From Bradyrhizobium ottawaense (GTDB lineage: Bacteria; Pseudomonadota; Alphaproteobacteria; Rhizobiales; Xanthobacteraceae): 64,000 nt of DNA. The stretch's first letter is position 1; every line of letters starts with the position of its first letter. Both the position numbers and the translations under genes were made by a program. The stretch covers positions 558,001 through 622,000 of the forward strand of contig NZ_CP029425.2 in assembly GCF_002278135.3 (NCBI RefSeq). The letters run 5' to 3'. The notes beneath the pieces are model-generated. The model was not told the DNA's origin and searched no databases. It saw only the letters and a program-made list of their open reading frames with translations. Shown in pieces: positions 39,283 through 48,292 of this stretch.

Positions 39283-39884
39283 ATGCTCACCTCCAACGAT
39301 CAGACCACTGTAAACTAAACGCGCGATAAGTATCGTTTTAACTGGTCCGACGCATTCCGATCATGATCGACCTAGTCCTGGGAGTGCGCGAGCGTCGTTT
39401 TCGCACGGGTCCTTCTGGCACTTGGGTCGACCGCGGGTAATTCGCACCCCGCCGCTTCGCTAGCCGAAGGCATCGAAAAGTTAGGTTGACAAGGTTGACA
39501 AGGTTGACAGTCCACCGTTGAGGACACGACGGTCATTCACCCGCGGCACGCCGCGCGACTTATTCGGCAACATCGGCTTAACGACGGGGCGACTCATAGT
39601 CCGTGAGTTCGTAGCGCATGATTCGGCCCCTTCCGTTGTGTGGCTTGAATCATGGCTCGGCTGTCGGGCTCAACTGGTCGCTATGCACTCGAAAGCAGAC
39701 CTATTATGCTCACCTTGAGTTTTGTCGTTCCTGACCCACAGCGGACTCCGGCGCATCGAGCTCCCCTGACGGAGTGGCTTTTAACTTAAGCTAATACGCC
39801 CGCAAAAGTACGGGATTGTAGTTCCGCCGATTGTGGCGCACCACAGGGTATCGCCGACCGAGGGCTCGTCCGTAGGCGTCGGCG
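39283..39884. other. Gene-free stretch with short repeats
   Basis: About 600 bases without a convincing gene. It holds a triple 9-base repeat (39483-39509) and GACCCACAGCGGACTC near 39734, which recurs near 42517. It looks like a junction made of old insertion remnants. Confidence 0.5.
39483..39509. repeat. Three perfect tandem copies of AGGTTGACA
   Basis: Copies at 39483-39491, 39492-39500 and 39501-39509 without spacers. Each contains TTGACA, a sigma-70 -35 hexamer, at a 9-base period, near one helical turn. It could be a protein-binding array or a slippage product. Confidence 0.8.
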
Positions 39885-39927
39885 GCTGAGAGACGTTCGC
39901 GCTCCCGCCTGCCAACCGGGAGGCCGA
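39885..39927 (+). promoter_or_regulatory. 5' leader hairpin before receiver gene (motif copy a)
   Basis: GCTGAGAGACGTTCGCGCTC is followed by CCGCCTG; CTCCC at 39902-39906 can pair with GGGAG at 39918-39922, which is the ribosome site of the ATG at 39928. The same motif stands before genes at 40633, 41546 and 44960. Confidence 0.55.
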
Positions 39928-40359
39928 ATGTCTCACTCTTCCATCGACGAAATAGCCCAGCAAAGCGACGTCTTCACTATGGTCGTTGAGGACGAGCCGT
40001 TGGTGCGAGAGTTCATTGCAGATGCCCTGAGCGACGGCGGCTTCCAAACGGAACTGGCTGCATCCGGCACCGAAGCGGTGCAGCTTCTGCGTGCCAACGT
40101 CGGCAAGTATCGCGCGCTGATCACAGACATCAATATGCCTGGACCGCTCAAAGGCTGGGACGTTGCCCGAGAAGCCCGAGAACTTAATCCGGAGATCCCT
40201 GTCGTCTACATGACAGGCGACGCGGCCCATCAGTGGCCTTCCATGGGTGTTCCCAACAGCTTGCTCTTACGGAAACCGTTCGCACCCGCTCAAGTCGTTA
40301 CGGCCGTCGCAAGTTTGCTGAACAGCGTCTCCACCAGCGGAAACTCAATGCTGCCCTGA
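39928..40359 (+). CDS. Single-domain receiver protein, CheY/FixJ-N type
   Basis: 143 residues made of one receiver domain: acidic Glu21-Asp22 (VVEDEPLVREFI), phospho-acceptor Asp67 (ALITDINMPG), Thr96 (YMTGD) and Lys116 (LLRKPF). There is no output domain, so it works by protein contact or as a phosphate sink. The partner kinase is not adjacent; the hybrid kinase at 57853 is the only other phosphorelay gene in the accessory region. Ribosome site GGGAG lies 5 bases before ATG within a leader hairpin. Confidence 0.9.
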   Translation: MSHSSIDEIAQQSDVFTMVVEDEPLVREFIADALSDGGFQTELAASGTEAVQLLRANVGKYRALITDINMPGPLKGWDVAREARELNPEIPVVYMTGDAAHQWPSMGVPNSLLLRKPFAPAQVVTAVASLLNSVSTSGNSMLP

Positions 40360-40529
40360 AGACGACGCCGGCGATTCTGCGTCCCGGGCCCACAGGACCT
40401 GATCACGAAGACTGCTTTTCCAAAATGGCCCGGGTCGGCAACGTGGCCTAATGAGAACAATCCTGAAGGAGCGGCGACGAAGGGTGCTCATGACCCGAAG
40501 CGGAACTGGAGTGCCTCCGCTTTTCTTTA

Positions 40530-40555
40530 GGAACGGCGGCCCTTCCATGCTAGTT
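40530..40555 (+). promoter_or_regulatory. Weak candidate EcfG-type general-stress promoter
   Basis: GGAAC (40530-40534) and GTT (40553-40555) are 18 bases apart, close to the GGAAC-N16/17-CGTT pattern of the alphaproteobacterial stress sigma factor. It lies about 78 bases before the DUF6894 gene. The base before GTT is A, not C, so this is only a candidate. Confidence 0.25.
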
Positions 40556-40590
40556 GTCGTGCATCAAAGGGACTTCAACGGCCGCCTCTG

Positions 40591-40632
40591 ACTGAGAGAC
40601 GCTACAGCGCTCCCGCCCAAGGGAGTGAGCTT
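40591..40632 (+). promoter_or_regulatory. 5' leader hairpin before DUF6894 gene (motif copy b)
   Basis: CTGAGAGACGCTACAGCGCT precedes CCCGCCCAA; CTCCC pairs with GGGAG at 40621-40625 across a 6-base loop. GGGAG is the ribosome site for ATG 40633. Confidence 0.55.
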
Positions 40633-40872
40633 ATGCCCCGATTCCACTTTCACATTCTCGACGGAAAGGCTCTGACCGACCATGAAGGATTGGAGCTGCC
40701 CGACATCGCCGCGATCAGGTGCGAGGCCATCCAGTTTGCTGGTGCGGTGTTAAGAGACCACAGAGCGGACGACATTTGGCCAGTCGAGCCTTGGCAGATG
40801 GTCGTCAACGATAGCCCAAATCCAAACACCGGCCGGATACACTTCAAACTGACAGTGACAGCGACGGAGTAG
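40633..40872 (+). CDS. DUF6894 small protein, copy 1
   Basis: 79 residues with the family pattern: MPRFHFHILDGKALTDHEGL, then ELPDIAAIRCEAIQFAGAVL and a C-terminal strand GRIHFKLTVTATE. The family is abundant in Bradyrhizobium, and its function is unknown. Two more copies lie at 41066 and 48293. A leader hairpin and a possible stress promoter precede it. Confidence 0.85.
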   Translation: MPRFHFHILDGKALTDHEGLELPDIAAIRCEAIQFAGAVLRDHRADDIWPVEPWQMVVNDSPNPNTGRIHFKLTVTATE

Positions 40873-41065
40873 GCGCCGTGCGTTGTCACGCCTAACGTTC
40901 TTCGCTTCAAGCGTTGTATAGGTGGATCAGCCTTAACAAATGTTGGTACCGATCGCCCTTGGTGAAGATTGGCGATAGCGCGTCGTTCCTACGTATGCGC
41001 GAGATATCGTACTTGGCTCCGAGGCCCCGCCGTTATAGGCTGGCAGCACAATCCGATCTGAACCG

Positions 41066-41305
41066 ATGGCCCTCTACTACTTTGATACCCGCGACAATGA
41101 CTACTTCGTCCCCGATGACATCGGTGTCGAGATAGCCACGTTCGACCAGGTCAAGCTCGCCGCCTCTCAGGCGATGGCGGACTTTGCCAAGGACGTGCTG
41201 CCGGGTTCAGTCGTCCGCATCCTGTCAATCGAGGTTCGAGATTCCTCAGGGCCCGTGCTTCGCGTTGTGCTTCGCTTCGAGATCGAACATCAGCTGGCTC
41301 ATTGA
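41066..41305 (+). CDS. DUF6894 small protein, copy 2
   Basis: 79 residues beginning MALYYFDTRDNDYFVPDDIG, with VKLAASQAMADFAKDVLPG and the closing beta strands VLRVVLRFEIEH. It differs strongly from copy 1, so the duplication is old. No good ribosome site and no leader hairpin are seen before it, unlike copy 1. Confidence 0.85.
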   Translation: MALYYFDTRDNDYFVPDDIGVEIATFDQVKLAASQAMADFAKDVLPGSVVRILSIEVRDSSGPVLRVVLRFEIEHQLAH

Positions 41306-41470
41306 GCGGCGGTCGGGGCCTGCCGGCGTGCCAATTGGCGGCACGTTCTTAACTTGGACCACGCGGGCTCACGCTTAACTCAGCGGAACGTCCGACGATT
41401 TGAGGCTCGCAAAGCCGGTCTTATTCCTGTAGGTTACTTCTATCCCCGGCAGATACCATTGGGCGCTGGA

Positions 41471-41510
41471 GCTGAGAGTTCGAGGGACTCCCGCCTGTCC
41501 TGGCCGGAGT
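41471..41510 (+). promoter_or_regulatory. 5' leader hairpin before Crp/Fnr gene (motif copy d)
   Basis: GCTGAGAGTTCGAGGGACTC, then CCGCCTG, closely resembles copy a; CTCC can pair with GGAG at 41506-41509. Here the chosen start lies 36 bases further on, at GTG 41546, so the hairpin is not directly on its ribosome site. A TTG at 41513 would be closer. Confidence 0.4.
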
Positions 41511-41545
41511 GGTTGCCATCATTCGGGTCGCAAGGGGATGATCCG

Positions 41546-42274
41546 GTGTCGGCAAATCTTGCAACAGCGCTTGTTACCAAACTCACCGTCTCGAACCATC
41601 TGGATGGCGACGACATCCGCGCCATTGAGAGCCTGAGGTTTCGCGAGCGGCACGTTGGCGCCCGGGAAGTCATTGTGGCCGATGGCGTTCGTCCCGGCGA
41701 GTGCTGCCTGATCGTTGAGGGGTTTGCCTCGCGCTCGAAGACGACGGCTGATGGGGCGCGACAGGTGTTGTCCTTGCACATCCCGGGCGACATACCCGAC
41801 CTTCAAAGCCTCCACCTCAAGGTCATGGACCATGACCTTGTCACCATCTCACCTTGCACACTGGGGTTCATTTCGCACAGCGATTTGAGGGAAGTGACCG
41901 CACGGCGTCCAAACCTCGCCGCAGCCCTGTGGCGAGAGACCTTGATCGATGGTTCTATCTTCAGGGAGTGGATCGTGAATGTAGGGCGGCGAACCGCTTT
42001 GCCCAGAATGGCTCATCTGTTGATGGAGATGCACGAGCGGCTTCGAGCCATCGGCCGCACCCGGGAGGGAGACTTCAGCTTGCCCATCACGCAGGTCGAA
42101 CTCGGCGATTGTTTGGGACTTTCAGTGGTCCATACCAACCGTACCCTTCAAGCTCTGCGCAAGGAGGGGTTGATAGAGACGGACCGATCCGGATTCCATT
42201 TGCTGGACCAGGGACGACTGGAAGAGTTGGCGGGCTTCGATCGGACCTATCTCCATCTGTCGCCGAGCGCCTAG
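41546..42274 (+). CDS. Crp/Fnr-family transcription regulator
   Basis: 242 residues from GTG 41546 (AAGGGGA lies 7 bases upstream); the frame is open further up to 41354. Cyclic-nucleotide-binding-like beta roll: GECCLIVEGFASRSKTTADG and HIPGDIPDLQSLHL. The C-terminal winged helix LPITQVELGDCLGLSVVHTN has the Crp HTH. The Fnr iron-sulphur cysteines are absent, and so is a full cAMP pocket, so the signal is unknown. Proteins of this type are common in Bradyrhizobium stress regulation. Confidence 0.9.
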   Translation: MSANLATALVTKLTVSNHLDGDDIRAIESLRFRERHVGAREVIVADGVRPGECCLIVEGFASRSKTTADGARQVLSLHIPGDIPDLQSLHLKVMDHDLVTISPCTLGFISHSDLREVTARRPNLAAALWRETLIDGSIFREWIVNVGRRTALPRMAHLLMEMHERLRAIGRTREGDFSLPITQVELGDCLGLSVVHTNRTLQALRKEGLIETDRSGFHLLDQGRLEELAGFDRTYLHLSPSA

Positions 42275-42570
42275 TAAACTCGGAAGATTGATCGCTCCTC
42301 ATCAGTCATCTTCAACTCTCCGAAGGCTGTTTAAATACCTAAGGCGAGCATAGTCTTTGGGACGTACAAATCCGAAGAGGTAAGACCGTGGTTAGGCGGC
42401 TCTTTCCTGAGAGTGTCCACCCCTGGTCCGTGGCAGACCTTGTCGCGCGGCCGCCAACTTGTCTGCTCCTGGCCCTTAGCCGACGTACCGCGACATCTCC
42501 CGGTCAGTCCGCTTGTGACCCACAGCGGACTCTAGGGCCAGCCTTAGCGTGTGATCTGGCGTTCATTCCG
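42275..42570. other. Spacer between convergent Crp/Fnr and chemoreceptor genes
   Basis: No gene is seen. It contains GACCCACAGCGGACTC near 42517, which also occurs near 39734. Confidence 0.5.
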
Positions 42571-44256
42571 CTAAGCTGCCCGAACTGAGCTTAAGAATTT
42601 GCCAACCTCGAGCTTTAGTCGATTGCTGTCATGGGAGAGTGACTGAGCAGCCGATAACAGTTGAGACGACGCGGAACCCGTTTCAGTCGCCCCCTGCTGC
42701 ACGTCGGTGATGTGAGTCGAGACACCATGCGTACCCTGAGCGGCTTGCTGTACGTTTCGCGAGATTTCCTGCGTAGCAGCACCTTGCTCTTCAATCGCCG
42801 CTGCAATCGTAGATGAGATTTCGGAAAGCCGCTCGATAGTTCCGCTGATCTGCCGGATCGCGGCAACCGATTCATCAGTTGCGCCTTGGATAGACGTAAT
42901 TTGCTGACCGATTTCTCCAGTCGCCTTTGCGGTCTGTTCCGCCAGGGCCTTTACTTCGGAGGCTACAACAGCAAAGCCGCGTCCGGCATCGCCCGCGCGG
43001 GCAGCCTCAATTGTAGCATTTAGCGCGAGCAGATTGGTTTGACCCGCGATTGTGTTGATCAATTCCACGACGTCGCCAATGCGAGACGCGGCTTTGGACA
43101 GCGTGCCGACGCGTTCATTTGTAGCCCGAGCCTGCTGCACGGCCTCACTAGCAACCCGCGCAGACTCCTGAATTTGTCGGCTTATCTCAGTGATGGAGGA
43201 TGCCAGCTCTTCACTCGCGGAAGCAACAGACTGCACATTTGTGGAGGCTTCTTCGGACGCCGAGGCGACCATCGTCGTCAATGTTTGCGACCGCTCGGCG
43301 GTTCTTGTCAACGTTGAGGCGGAAGCTTCAAGCTCCGTTGAAGCTGTGGAGACCGTCTCGACGATTTCACCAACAGCGCTTTCGAAGGCGTCAGCTAAAT
43401 TGCGCATGTCGCGCTTGCGCTGCTCGGCGGCCGACTTCTCCCCCTCAGCCTGTGCTTCCCGCAGTCGTTCAGTCTCAATCGCGCTTTCCTTGAAGACCAG
43501 AACCGCACCGGCCATCTTGCCGATCTCGTCCTTGCGATCGACGCCGTCGATTGCGACAGCCCGGTCGCCGCCCGCAAGTCGCCTCATGATATCTGTCATC
43601 GCCACGATTGGTCTCGAGACACTCGCGATGATCAAGTATCCCATCAGAGCGCAAAGCCCGGCGGCTACCGCCAAGGCGCCCAAAATCCACATCCGGGCGG
43701 ATCGGAAAACTTCGGCGCCTTTGTCCGCTTCCTTCTTGCCCGCATCTACATTGAAGGCGAGAACATCGGCGAACCCCTTGCGGACGAGCCTGAAGTCCTC
43801 GGCCATTTTGCTCATGTAGAATTGCGCGGCCTCATCCCGGTTCTTCTTCGCGAGATCGGCAAGCTGCCTGCCGTTTTGCAGATAGGTCGCCCAAGCCCTC
43901 TTGAGAGGTTCCACGATAGCCATCTCAGCCGGTGTAGTGACCGTGGGCTCGTATTTCTTCCAGACCTGGTCAAAATCTTGGAGCGTTTCTCCTATCAGGC
44001 CTTCCGAGCGAGCTACCTCGCTCGCACTTGACGAGAGGACCAACTGCCCTTGGCGCTGCCGCACTTGCTCGGCGGACTTGGAGAGCGAGCCAAGCCATCC
44101 AGTCGCGGGCAGCCAATTGTCGCGGATTTCGGCCGCCGATTCATTCACTGAACCCAGGCGATCAACGGCGAAGGCGCCTAAGCCTAGCGCCGCGAGGACC
44201 ACGACGGAGAATGCCGAGAAAACCTTGTTTCGAATCGAAATGTCGGTGAGGCGCAT
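42571..44256 (-). CDS. Methyl-accepting chemotaxis protein, four-helix sensor type
   Basis: 561 residues. Membrane segment 1 ([20 protein letters not shown]), a short four-helix-bundle sensor of about 165 residues ([20 protein letters not shown] within), membrane segment 2 ([20 protein letters not shown]), HAMP, and a signalling domain with [20 protein letters not shown] at the tip. It differs clearly from the two receptors at 19.4-23.9 kb in the sensor. The start ATG 44256 has only a weak AGTAGG site. No che genes are near. Confidence 0.93.
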   Translation of the reverse strand: MRLTDISIRNKVFSAFSVVVLAALGLGAFAVDRLGSVNESAAEIRDNWLPATGWLGSLSKSAEQVRQRQGQLVLSSSASEVARSEGLIGETLQDFDQVWKKYEPTVTTPAEMAIVEPLKRAWATYLQNGRQLADLAKKNRDEAAQFYMSKMAEDFRLVRKGFADVLAFNVDAGKKEADKGAEVFRSARMWILGALAVAAGLCALMGYLIIASVSRPIVAMTDIMRRLAGGDRAVAIDGVDRKDEIGKMAGAVLVFKESAIETERLREAQAEGEKSAAEQRKRDMRNLADAFESAVGEIVETVSTASTELEASASTLTRTAERSQTLTTMVASASEEASTNVQSVASASEELASSITEISRQIQESARVASEAVQQARATNERVGTLSKAASRIGDVVELINTIAGQTNLLALNATIEAARAGDAGRGFAVVASEVKALAEQTAKATGEIGQQITSIQGATDESVAAIRQISGTIERLSEISSTIAAAIEEQGAATQEISRNVQQAAQGTHGVSTHITDVQQGATETGSASSQLLSAAQSLSHDSNRLKLEVGKFLSSVRAA

Positions 44257-44900
44257 TATAGTACCTACTTGGCTGAATTTTGTACAACTTGTAAGCAGCG
44301 TAGGTTTGTTCTCATTGAGAGCGAGTAAATTTTAGCATTAATTATAGGCAAATGCCGATTTTCTAAGCAACTACTGGTGCGCTTGTGAAGGCGACGCCAC
44401 CTCAGCATTCACCAAATGTCGCTAGACTTCGCCCCGGAAAGGGATCAAGCGCCTTCTGAACTGTCAGAAGTGCTGCGACATGTTCAAAGCCCGGAGTGGG
44501 CCGGAATTCCCGAACTCAGGCGAGATCGGCGCGATGGACGACTCGCCCGGAGGAATTTCAGTTCCGGGCGCTCCCAGAACGTGCATGACACTCTTGAGTC
44601 ACACGGCTCCCGATGCTCGGCCGTTGCCATGACGGACCTGACTGCCCACGGCCGAAAACCGGCGCTGTTGACCCTAAGCTGACACTTTTTGGATCGCTTT
44701 TTGAGTGCGCAAAGCCGCCGGGTGCTAGCTGTTTCTGACCTCGGTGGCGTAATTTGAATTTGCGAGTGGCTCAGTTGAGTAGGTCGCTCAGTTTGAGTAG
44801 GTTTAGAAGATTAATTGTTTCCAGCCTTGTATCAAAAGATGCAGAACCAACCCCGGGGGTAAGTCATTATCCCTTCATCACGGAGCGGACCTCGGCTTTT
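44257..44900. other. Gene-poor stretch with decayed repeat
   Basis: No convincing gene. From about 44631 to 44800 the sequence resembles 46741-46910: AAACCGGCGCTNTTGACCCT and a shared GGTGGC(C/G)TAATT...GAGTGGC block. Frames here give proline/arginine-rich chains seen as artefacts in many rhizobial annotations. Confidence 0.5.
44631..44800. repeat. Decayed interspersed repeat, copy 1
   Basis: Shares scattered blocks with 46741-46910, in the same order and at similar spacing: AACCGGCGCT, GACCCT, then about 90 bases later GGTGGC and GAGTGGC. The degree of decay makes the borders uncertain. Confidence 0.45.
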
Positions 44901-44907
44901 GTCCGTG

Positions 44908-44959
44908 ATGAGAACGCGCCTTGCGCTCCCGCCTTTCTCAAACGGAAAAGGAGCGCGCT
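44908..44959 (+). promoter_or_regulatory. 5' leader hairpin (motif copy c)
   Basis: ATGAGAACGCGCCTTGCGCT then CCCGCC; GCGCTCC (44924-44930) can pair perfectly with GGAGCGC (44950-44956), which holds the ribosome site of GTG 44960. Confidence 0.55.
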
Positions 44960-45190
44960 GTGACGATCATTCCTCGGCGTCGTTTCAAACAAACAAAATC
45001 ACTCAAGGAACGGCTTCTCGAAGAAGCTCACAAGCTCTTGGAGGAGGCCAGATTGCTGCCGCACGGACCGGTGCGCGACGCGGCATTATTGAGAGCGAGG
45101 CAAGCAGAGACTGCCGCTCATATGGAAGACTGGCTCAACTCGCCCGGCCTACGGCCGCCGAAGAAGGACGATCTCCCGGGGCCGAAGTGA
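44960..45190 (+). CDS. Small charged protein of a common Bradyrhizobium type
   Basis: 76 residues from GTG 44960: PRRRFKQTKSLKERLLEEAH, then a helix with alternating charge and DAALLRARQAETAAHMEDWL. It is predicted to be all-helical and soluble. I recognise the pattern as frequent in this genus but know no function. AAAAGGAG precedes the start within a leader hairpin. Confidence 0.75.
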   Translation: MTIIPRRRFKQTKSLKERLLEEAHKLLEEARLLPHGPVRDAALLRARQAETAAHMEDWLNSPGLRPPKKDDLPGPK

Positions 45191-45216
45191 GGCCGCCTCG
45201 GTGGATGGCCTCTTTC
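45189..45216 (+). terminator. Possible terminator after the small charged protein
   Basis: GAGGCC at 45189-45194 pairs with GGCCTC at 45207-45212, followed by TTTC. The stem is short, so the call is weak. Confidence 0.35.
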
Positions 45217-45264
45217 AAGGGATGCGAGCAGGTAGGCCAAGCGCCGCAGAAACGGCGCATCTGC

Positions 45265-45570
45265 TCACGGCACTTTTCGCCCGAGGTCTCTTAGGAGCGA
45301 GTGGAGAAAATCACTCGCATGGTCGTACCGCGCGCCGCCGCTCGCGATTTCACGGGCCCGCGGCTCCACTACACTGCCTACTGTTTCTGGACCGAGTAGG
45401 TCAGCTTTTTCGGACCATTGCTGCAGCAGGCGATCAGAAATATATTCCGCAGACCCGAACAACCTCAAAAGGCATTCCTCGGCTCCGGCTTTGTGATCGT
45501 GATGAGCTTTCGCCGCGTAGAAGGCGAATAGTCCACGAAAAGCATCACGGGAAACGGCTGGTTTTGCCAT
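45265..45570 (-). CDS. Hypothetical protein, about 101 residues
   Basis: ATG 45570 preceded by GGGGAC. The product, AKPAVSRDAFRGLFAFYAAK and on, is mainly helical with AEECLLRLFGSAEYISDRLL in the middle. No domain is recognised and no partner is adjacent. Confidence 0.55.
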   Translation of the reverse strand: MAKPAVSRDAFRGLFAFYAAKAHHDHKAGAEECLLRLFGSAEYISDRLLQQWSEKADLLGPETVGSVVEPRAREIASGGARYDHASDFLHSLLRDLGRKVP

Positions 45571-46260
45571 TGCAATGTCCCCGCAGAATTGAATTCTCAA
45601 CGAAGAGGCCACCTCAAGGGCGGCCTCAGGAGTTCACTGCTGATCTAAATAACACGTACTAAAACCCCTGCCGCAGCGTTGCCGTTGCTTCAGAACCCGG
45701 GTGTAAATAGATGCGAGATGAACGCCAGCCCCGGTCCTCAGAAGCATGCCAAGTTGATTCGCTTCTGCCAACAAGAATCTGACTGCTGTCGGGAAAAATC
45801 GGCAATCCCAATCTATGTCAGTTTATTTGACATACACACCAAGCCGTTCGGCAAGCCAAGTATCATAATGATCCATCAAGCACGTGCTCGACGAGTTCGG
45901 CAATTAGGTCATAGCAAAGGAAGGGCCTCTGCGATGGTAGACGAACTACTCGAGGCCTTTGATGCGAAGGTAAGCGCATGGCCTGTTTGCAGCCGCTTGG
46001 TTCGATACAGCGGTTTGTCTGGAGTTGGGAGCAAAGCCGACCTGTAGGCTGAGCGCCCGGACTTCTCAGTTTGACCCATCGCGGACATTCGGTGCTCTCG
46101 GTCCATGAAGCGACCCTCGTGGGGAGCGGATCTTCGGTGCCTAAAGTTAAGGACCGGCGCGGTCGATCAAGATTTCCCCCAACACCCAGAATCCGGCTGG
46201 GCGCTACAGAGCGCACACACAAGGAAAAAGTTGCGCTCGGGAAAACGTTAAGTGATCTCT
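45571..46260. other. Gene-free stretch with rhizobial repeat remnant
   Basis: Around 46010-46110 lies the remnant whose minus-strand translation gives MSAMGQTEKS, a well-known false reading of an interspersed rhizobial repeat. No real gene is seen in 690 bases. Confidence 0.5.
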
Positions 46261-46563
46261 CTAAGAGGACGCTTTGGGTGCTTTCTTATTTTTCTGGCGG
46301 ATGAAGCTGACCTTCAGCTCATCACCGTTCACCCCATCGAGTTGGCATCGGCGATATGCAAGGCCGGTAGAGGAGAGAACAAGAAAGAACTCGATTAGGG
46401 ATAAACCCTCAATTGAGGTTTCAATTTGGAGGGTCGCACCCGCATCAGAGACATCCTTGAGTTTACAGGAGCGCCGCCAAGTTCCATCGATGCCCATCAA
46501 CTGCACGGGCAAGCTATGCTCGAATGTGACCCTTCGGCCTTCTTGTTCTTTGTCTTTTGGCAT
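46261..46563 (-). CDS. PilZ-like domain protein
   Basis: 100 residues from ATG 46563. The layout RRVTFEHSLPVQLMGIDGTW, then LKDVSDAGATLQIET, follows the PilZ pattern RxxxR...DxSxxG, but the second motif is altered (SDAGA) and the first is short, so c-di-GMP binding is uncertain. The tail is basic (RQKNKKAPKASS). No partner is near. Confidence 0.7.
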   Translation of the reverse strand: MPKDKEQEGRRVTFEHSLPVQLMGIDGTWRRSCKLKDVSDAGATLQIETSIEGLSLIEFFLVLSSTGLAYRRCQLDGVNGDELKVSFIRQKNKKAPKASS

Positions 46564-47084
46564 GGGCAAACAGAAACACTCTGCCGATGCTAAGCAAGGG
46601 GTGACTAAGGAAAGGTAACTGGCTCGGGAAAAATAGGCATCCCCTAATCTCGGCTAATTCTGGGCCAGTTCCGAAGGCTCAAAATACGACACGTAGTCCG
46701 CTTGGCTCGCGGGCGACGTTTGGCTCGGATATGGTCTGTCGGGGCACACCATAACTGACGCGGCACCGTTCAAACCGGCGCTTTGGACCCTGAGGGGATT
46801 TTTGACCGCCTGACGTCGGGATTTGTTCTCGTTCAACGGTTGGCGCTGGCCTGTTTCCGCGCGCGGTGGCCTAATTGATTTTGGGAGTGGCCTGATTCAA
46901 ATAAGAGCGACGACCGCAGACTATCCCGGCTGTGAGCCTGCGGTCTCGCTCCACCTTTCCACACGATCTATGGAGCAGGCACAGGGGCCGCCTTGCCACC
47001 GGCCTTGGGGGCTAACTTGGGGGTTCGGAAAGGCCAAAACGATCCGCTCCCGACCGCGTGGCCCGCCGGCTTACACTGGTCTTG
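46564..47084. other. Gene-free stretch with decayed repeat
   Basis: Contains the second decayed repeat copy (46741-46910). Frames such as 46823 onward read FSFNGWRWPVSARGGLIDFG, a chain that recurs in rhizobial genomes as an artefact. Confidence 0.5.
46741..46910. repeat. Decayed interspersed repeat, copy 2
   Basis: Partner of 44631-44800; AAACCGGCGCTTTGGACCCT is its best conserved block, followed by GGTGGCCTAATTGATTTTGG and GAGTGGCC. Confidence 0.45.
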
Positions 47085-47198
47085 TTATGCAAAGCAGGCA
47101 ATGATTGCGAGAACCACGTCCGCTCCTAGGTCGCCGGAATACATTGTGAAGAGAAACCCGGCTCCAAGGGCGACTACAATTGCTTTGAGGGTAATCAT
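47085..47198 (-). CDS. 37-residue membrane peptide
   Basis: ATG 47198 with GGGGAG 8 bases upstream, stop TAA 47085. The product begins MITLKAIVVALGAGFLFTMY and ends VVLAIIACFA: two hydrophobic stretches split by SGDLGAD, so a helical hairpin or a single crossing with loose ends. It is too short for most gene callers. It is supported by ribosome site and composition; the function is unknown. Confidence 0.5.
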   Translation of the reverse strand: MITLKAIVVALGAGFLFTMYSGDLGADVVLAIIACFA

Positions 47199-47545
47199 CT
47201 CGAAAACTCCCCGTTAATCAGAGGAGCATAGGCCCAGCTCGTTTCAGGACTGTTTCGGGCGCTCTGTGGATGGTTTCGTTCACCAGAGCGTTATCTGTAT
47301 CGCTACGGAAAACGGCGAAGGCCGCAGCGGGAGGTTCATTCGCTACGGCCCGCGCCTGTCAAAAAACCCGGGTGAAAACTTCTAAGTGAAATATGAGACC
47401 AGTCCCGGTGATCAGGAACCCTATTGGTCGGCGGCCTGGCTGCCCTCATCGTCACCGAAGCTTGCCTGCTCGCGCTTGATTGGCTTGTCCTGAGCAACGA
47501 CGACGTGGCTGCGGTTATCCGCTGACCACACCAGAATTTTGAAGA
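47199..47545. other. Spacer
   Basis: About 350 bases with no gene or clear signal. Confidence 0.4.
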
Positions 47546-47749
47546 CTATCTTTTTTGCGGATCGTCGCGCCGTTGTGCCGCTTCGGTGTTGCGATCCAGC
47601 TGCGCGCGGTGGCGCCGGTTCAAGCGCCCTGATTTCAGAGTTCCATAAAGGATGGCGCCGCCAAGTATAAATGCGCCGATGAACCACAGCCAAAGGAGCG
47701 AGACTGACGTATCGCCTCCTAATAGCATGCCTACCCCGCTGTTGCCCAT
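47546..47749 (-). CDS. Small single-pass membrane protein
   Basis: 67 residues from ATG 47749, with AAGGAG 6 bases upstream. One membrane helix (SLLWLWFIGAFILGGAILYG) and a basic cytoplasmic tail (GRLNRRHRAQLDRNTEAAQR). It resembles small phage- or stress-associated membrane proteins, without a named family. Confidence 0.65.
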   Translation of the reverse strand: MGNSGVGMLLGGDTSVSLLWLWFIGAFILGGAILYGTLKSGRLNRRHRAQLDRNTEAAQRRDDPQKR

Positions 47750-47816
47750 TCGGTTCTCCTTGTAAAGCACCCACCGGGTGGGCCACCGACCGTTCTTCTA
47801 GCCTCACGTTTCCGCG

Positions 47817-48077
47817 CTAAAAAATCTTTGGACGCTGTTCAAGGCCTAGTGCCGCTCGCGCGCTTGCCTCTTTCGCCGTTCTCCGTCGTCCTTCTTCAGA
47901 ACCGCTAGGAAATGCCATCCCAATTTCGCGCGCCCGTTTTCGAATTGATCGGCGGCCCCTATTCAGAACGGTACAAGCGCGAAAGATCGAGGGGCCTCCA
48001 TCGAGGGTGCGAAGCCGCTCTGTCTGCTCAGACGTCCATGAATCAGACGTACATGAAAAGGTGTATGCCTTGGTCAT
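47817..48077 (-). CDS. Small Myb/SANT-like or HTH protein
   Basis: 86 residues. SWTSEQTERLRTL followed by FRACTVLNRGRRSIRKRARE looks like a compact three-helix DNA-binding fold (tryptophan, then a basic recognition helix), as in GcrA-like or Myb-like small proteins. The C-terminus is basic. This assignment rests on pattern only. Confidence 0.6.
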   Translation of the reverse strand: MTKAYTFSCTSDSWTSEQTERLRTLDGGPSIFRACTVLNRGRRSIRKRAREIGMAFPSGSEEGRRRTAKEASARAALGLEQRPKIF

Positions 48078-48292
48078 AATTACCTAATTATTCGCCGCAT
48101 CGACTGTTCCTAGCCAAAACGTAGCCTCTTCGGCAGATAACACTTGTCCCACGCTTGAATGGAGCTTGCATCGTTTGGTTGGCACCCGGCTTTTCTCCGG
48201 AGATCGTCTCTATCTGGCTCCGCGCCGACGCGCAGAGATTCGTCGATCGGCGGGTTTGACCCCCTTTACCTACATCTGAACCCTGCAACTTG

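Noticed and set aside
39483..39509. Possible CRISPR array
   Set aside because: Repeats are 9 bases long and directly adjacent, without spacers; no cas genes in the window.
45909..46106. Frame reading MSAMGQTEKSGRSAYRSALL
   Set aside because: Recurrent artefact from a decayed rhizobial repeat, not a protein family.
46823..47104. Frame reading FSFNGWRWPVSARGGLIDFG
   Set aside because: Lies in a decayed repeat also present near 44631; known as a recurring annotation artefact.
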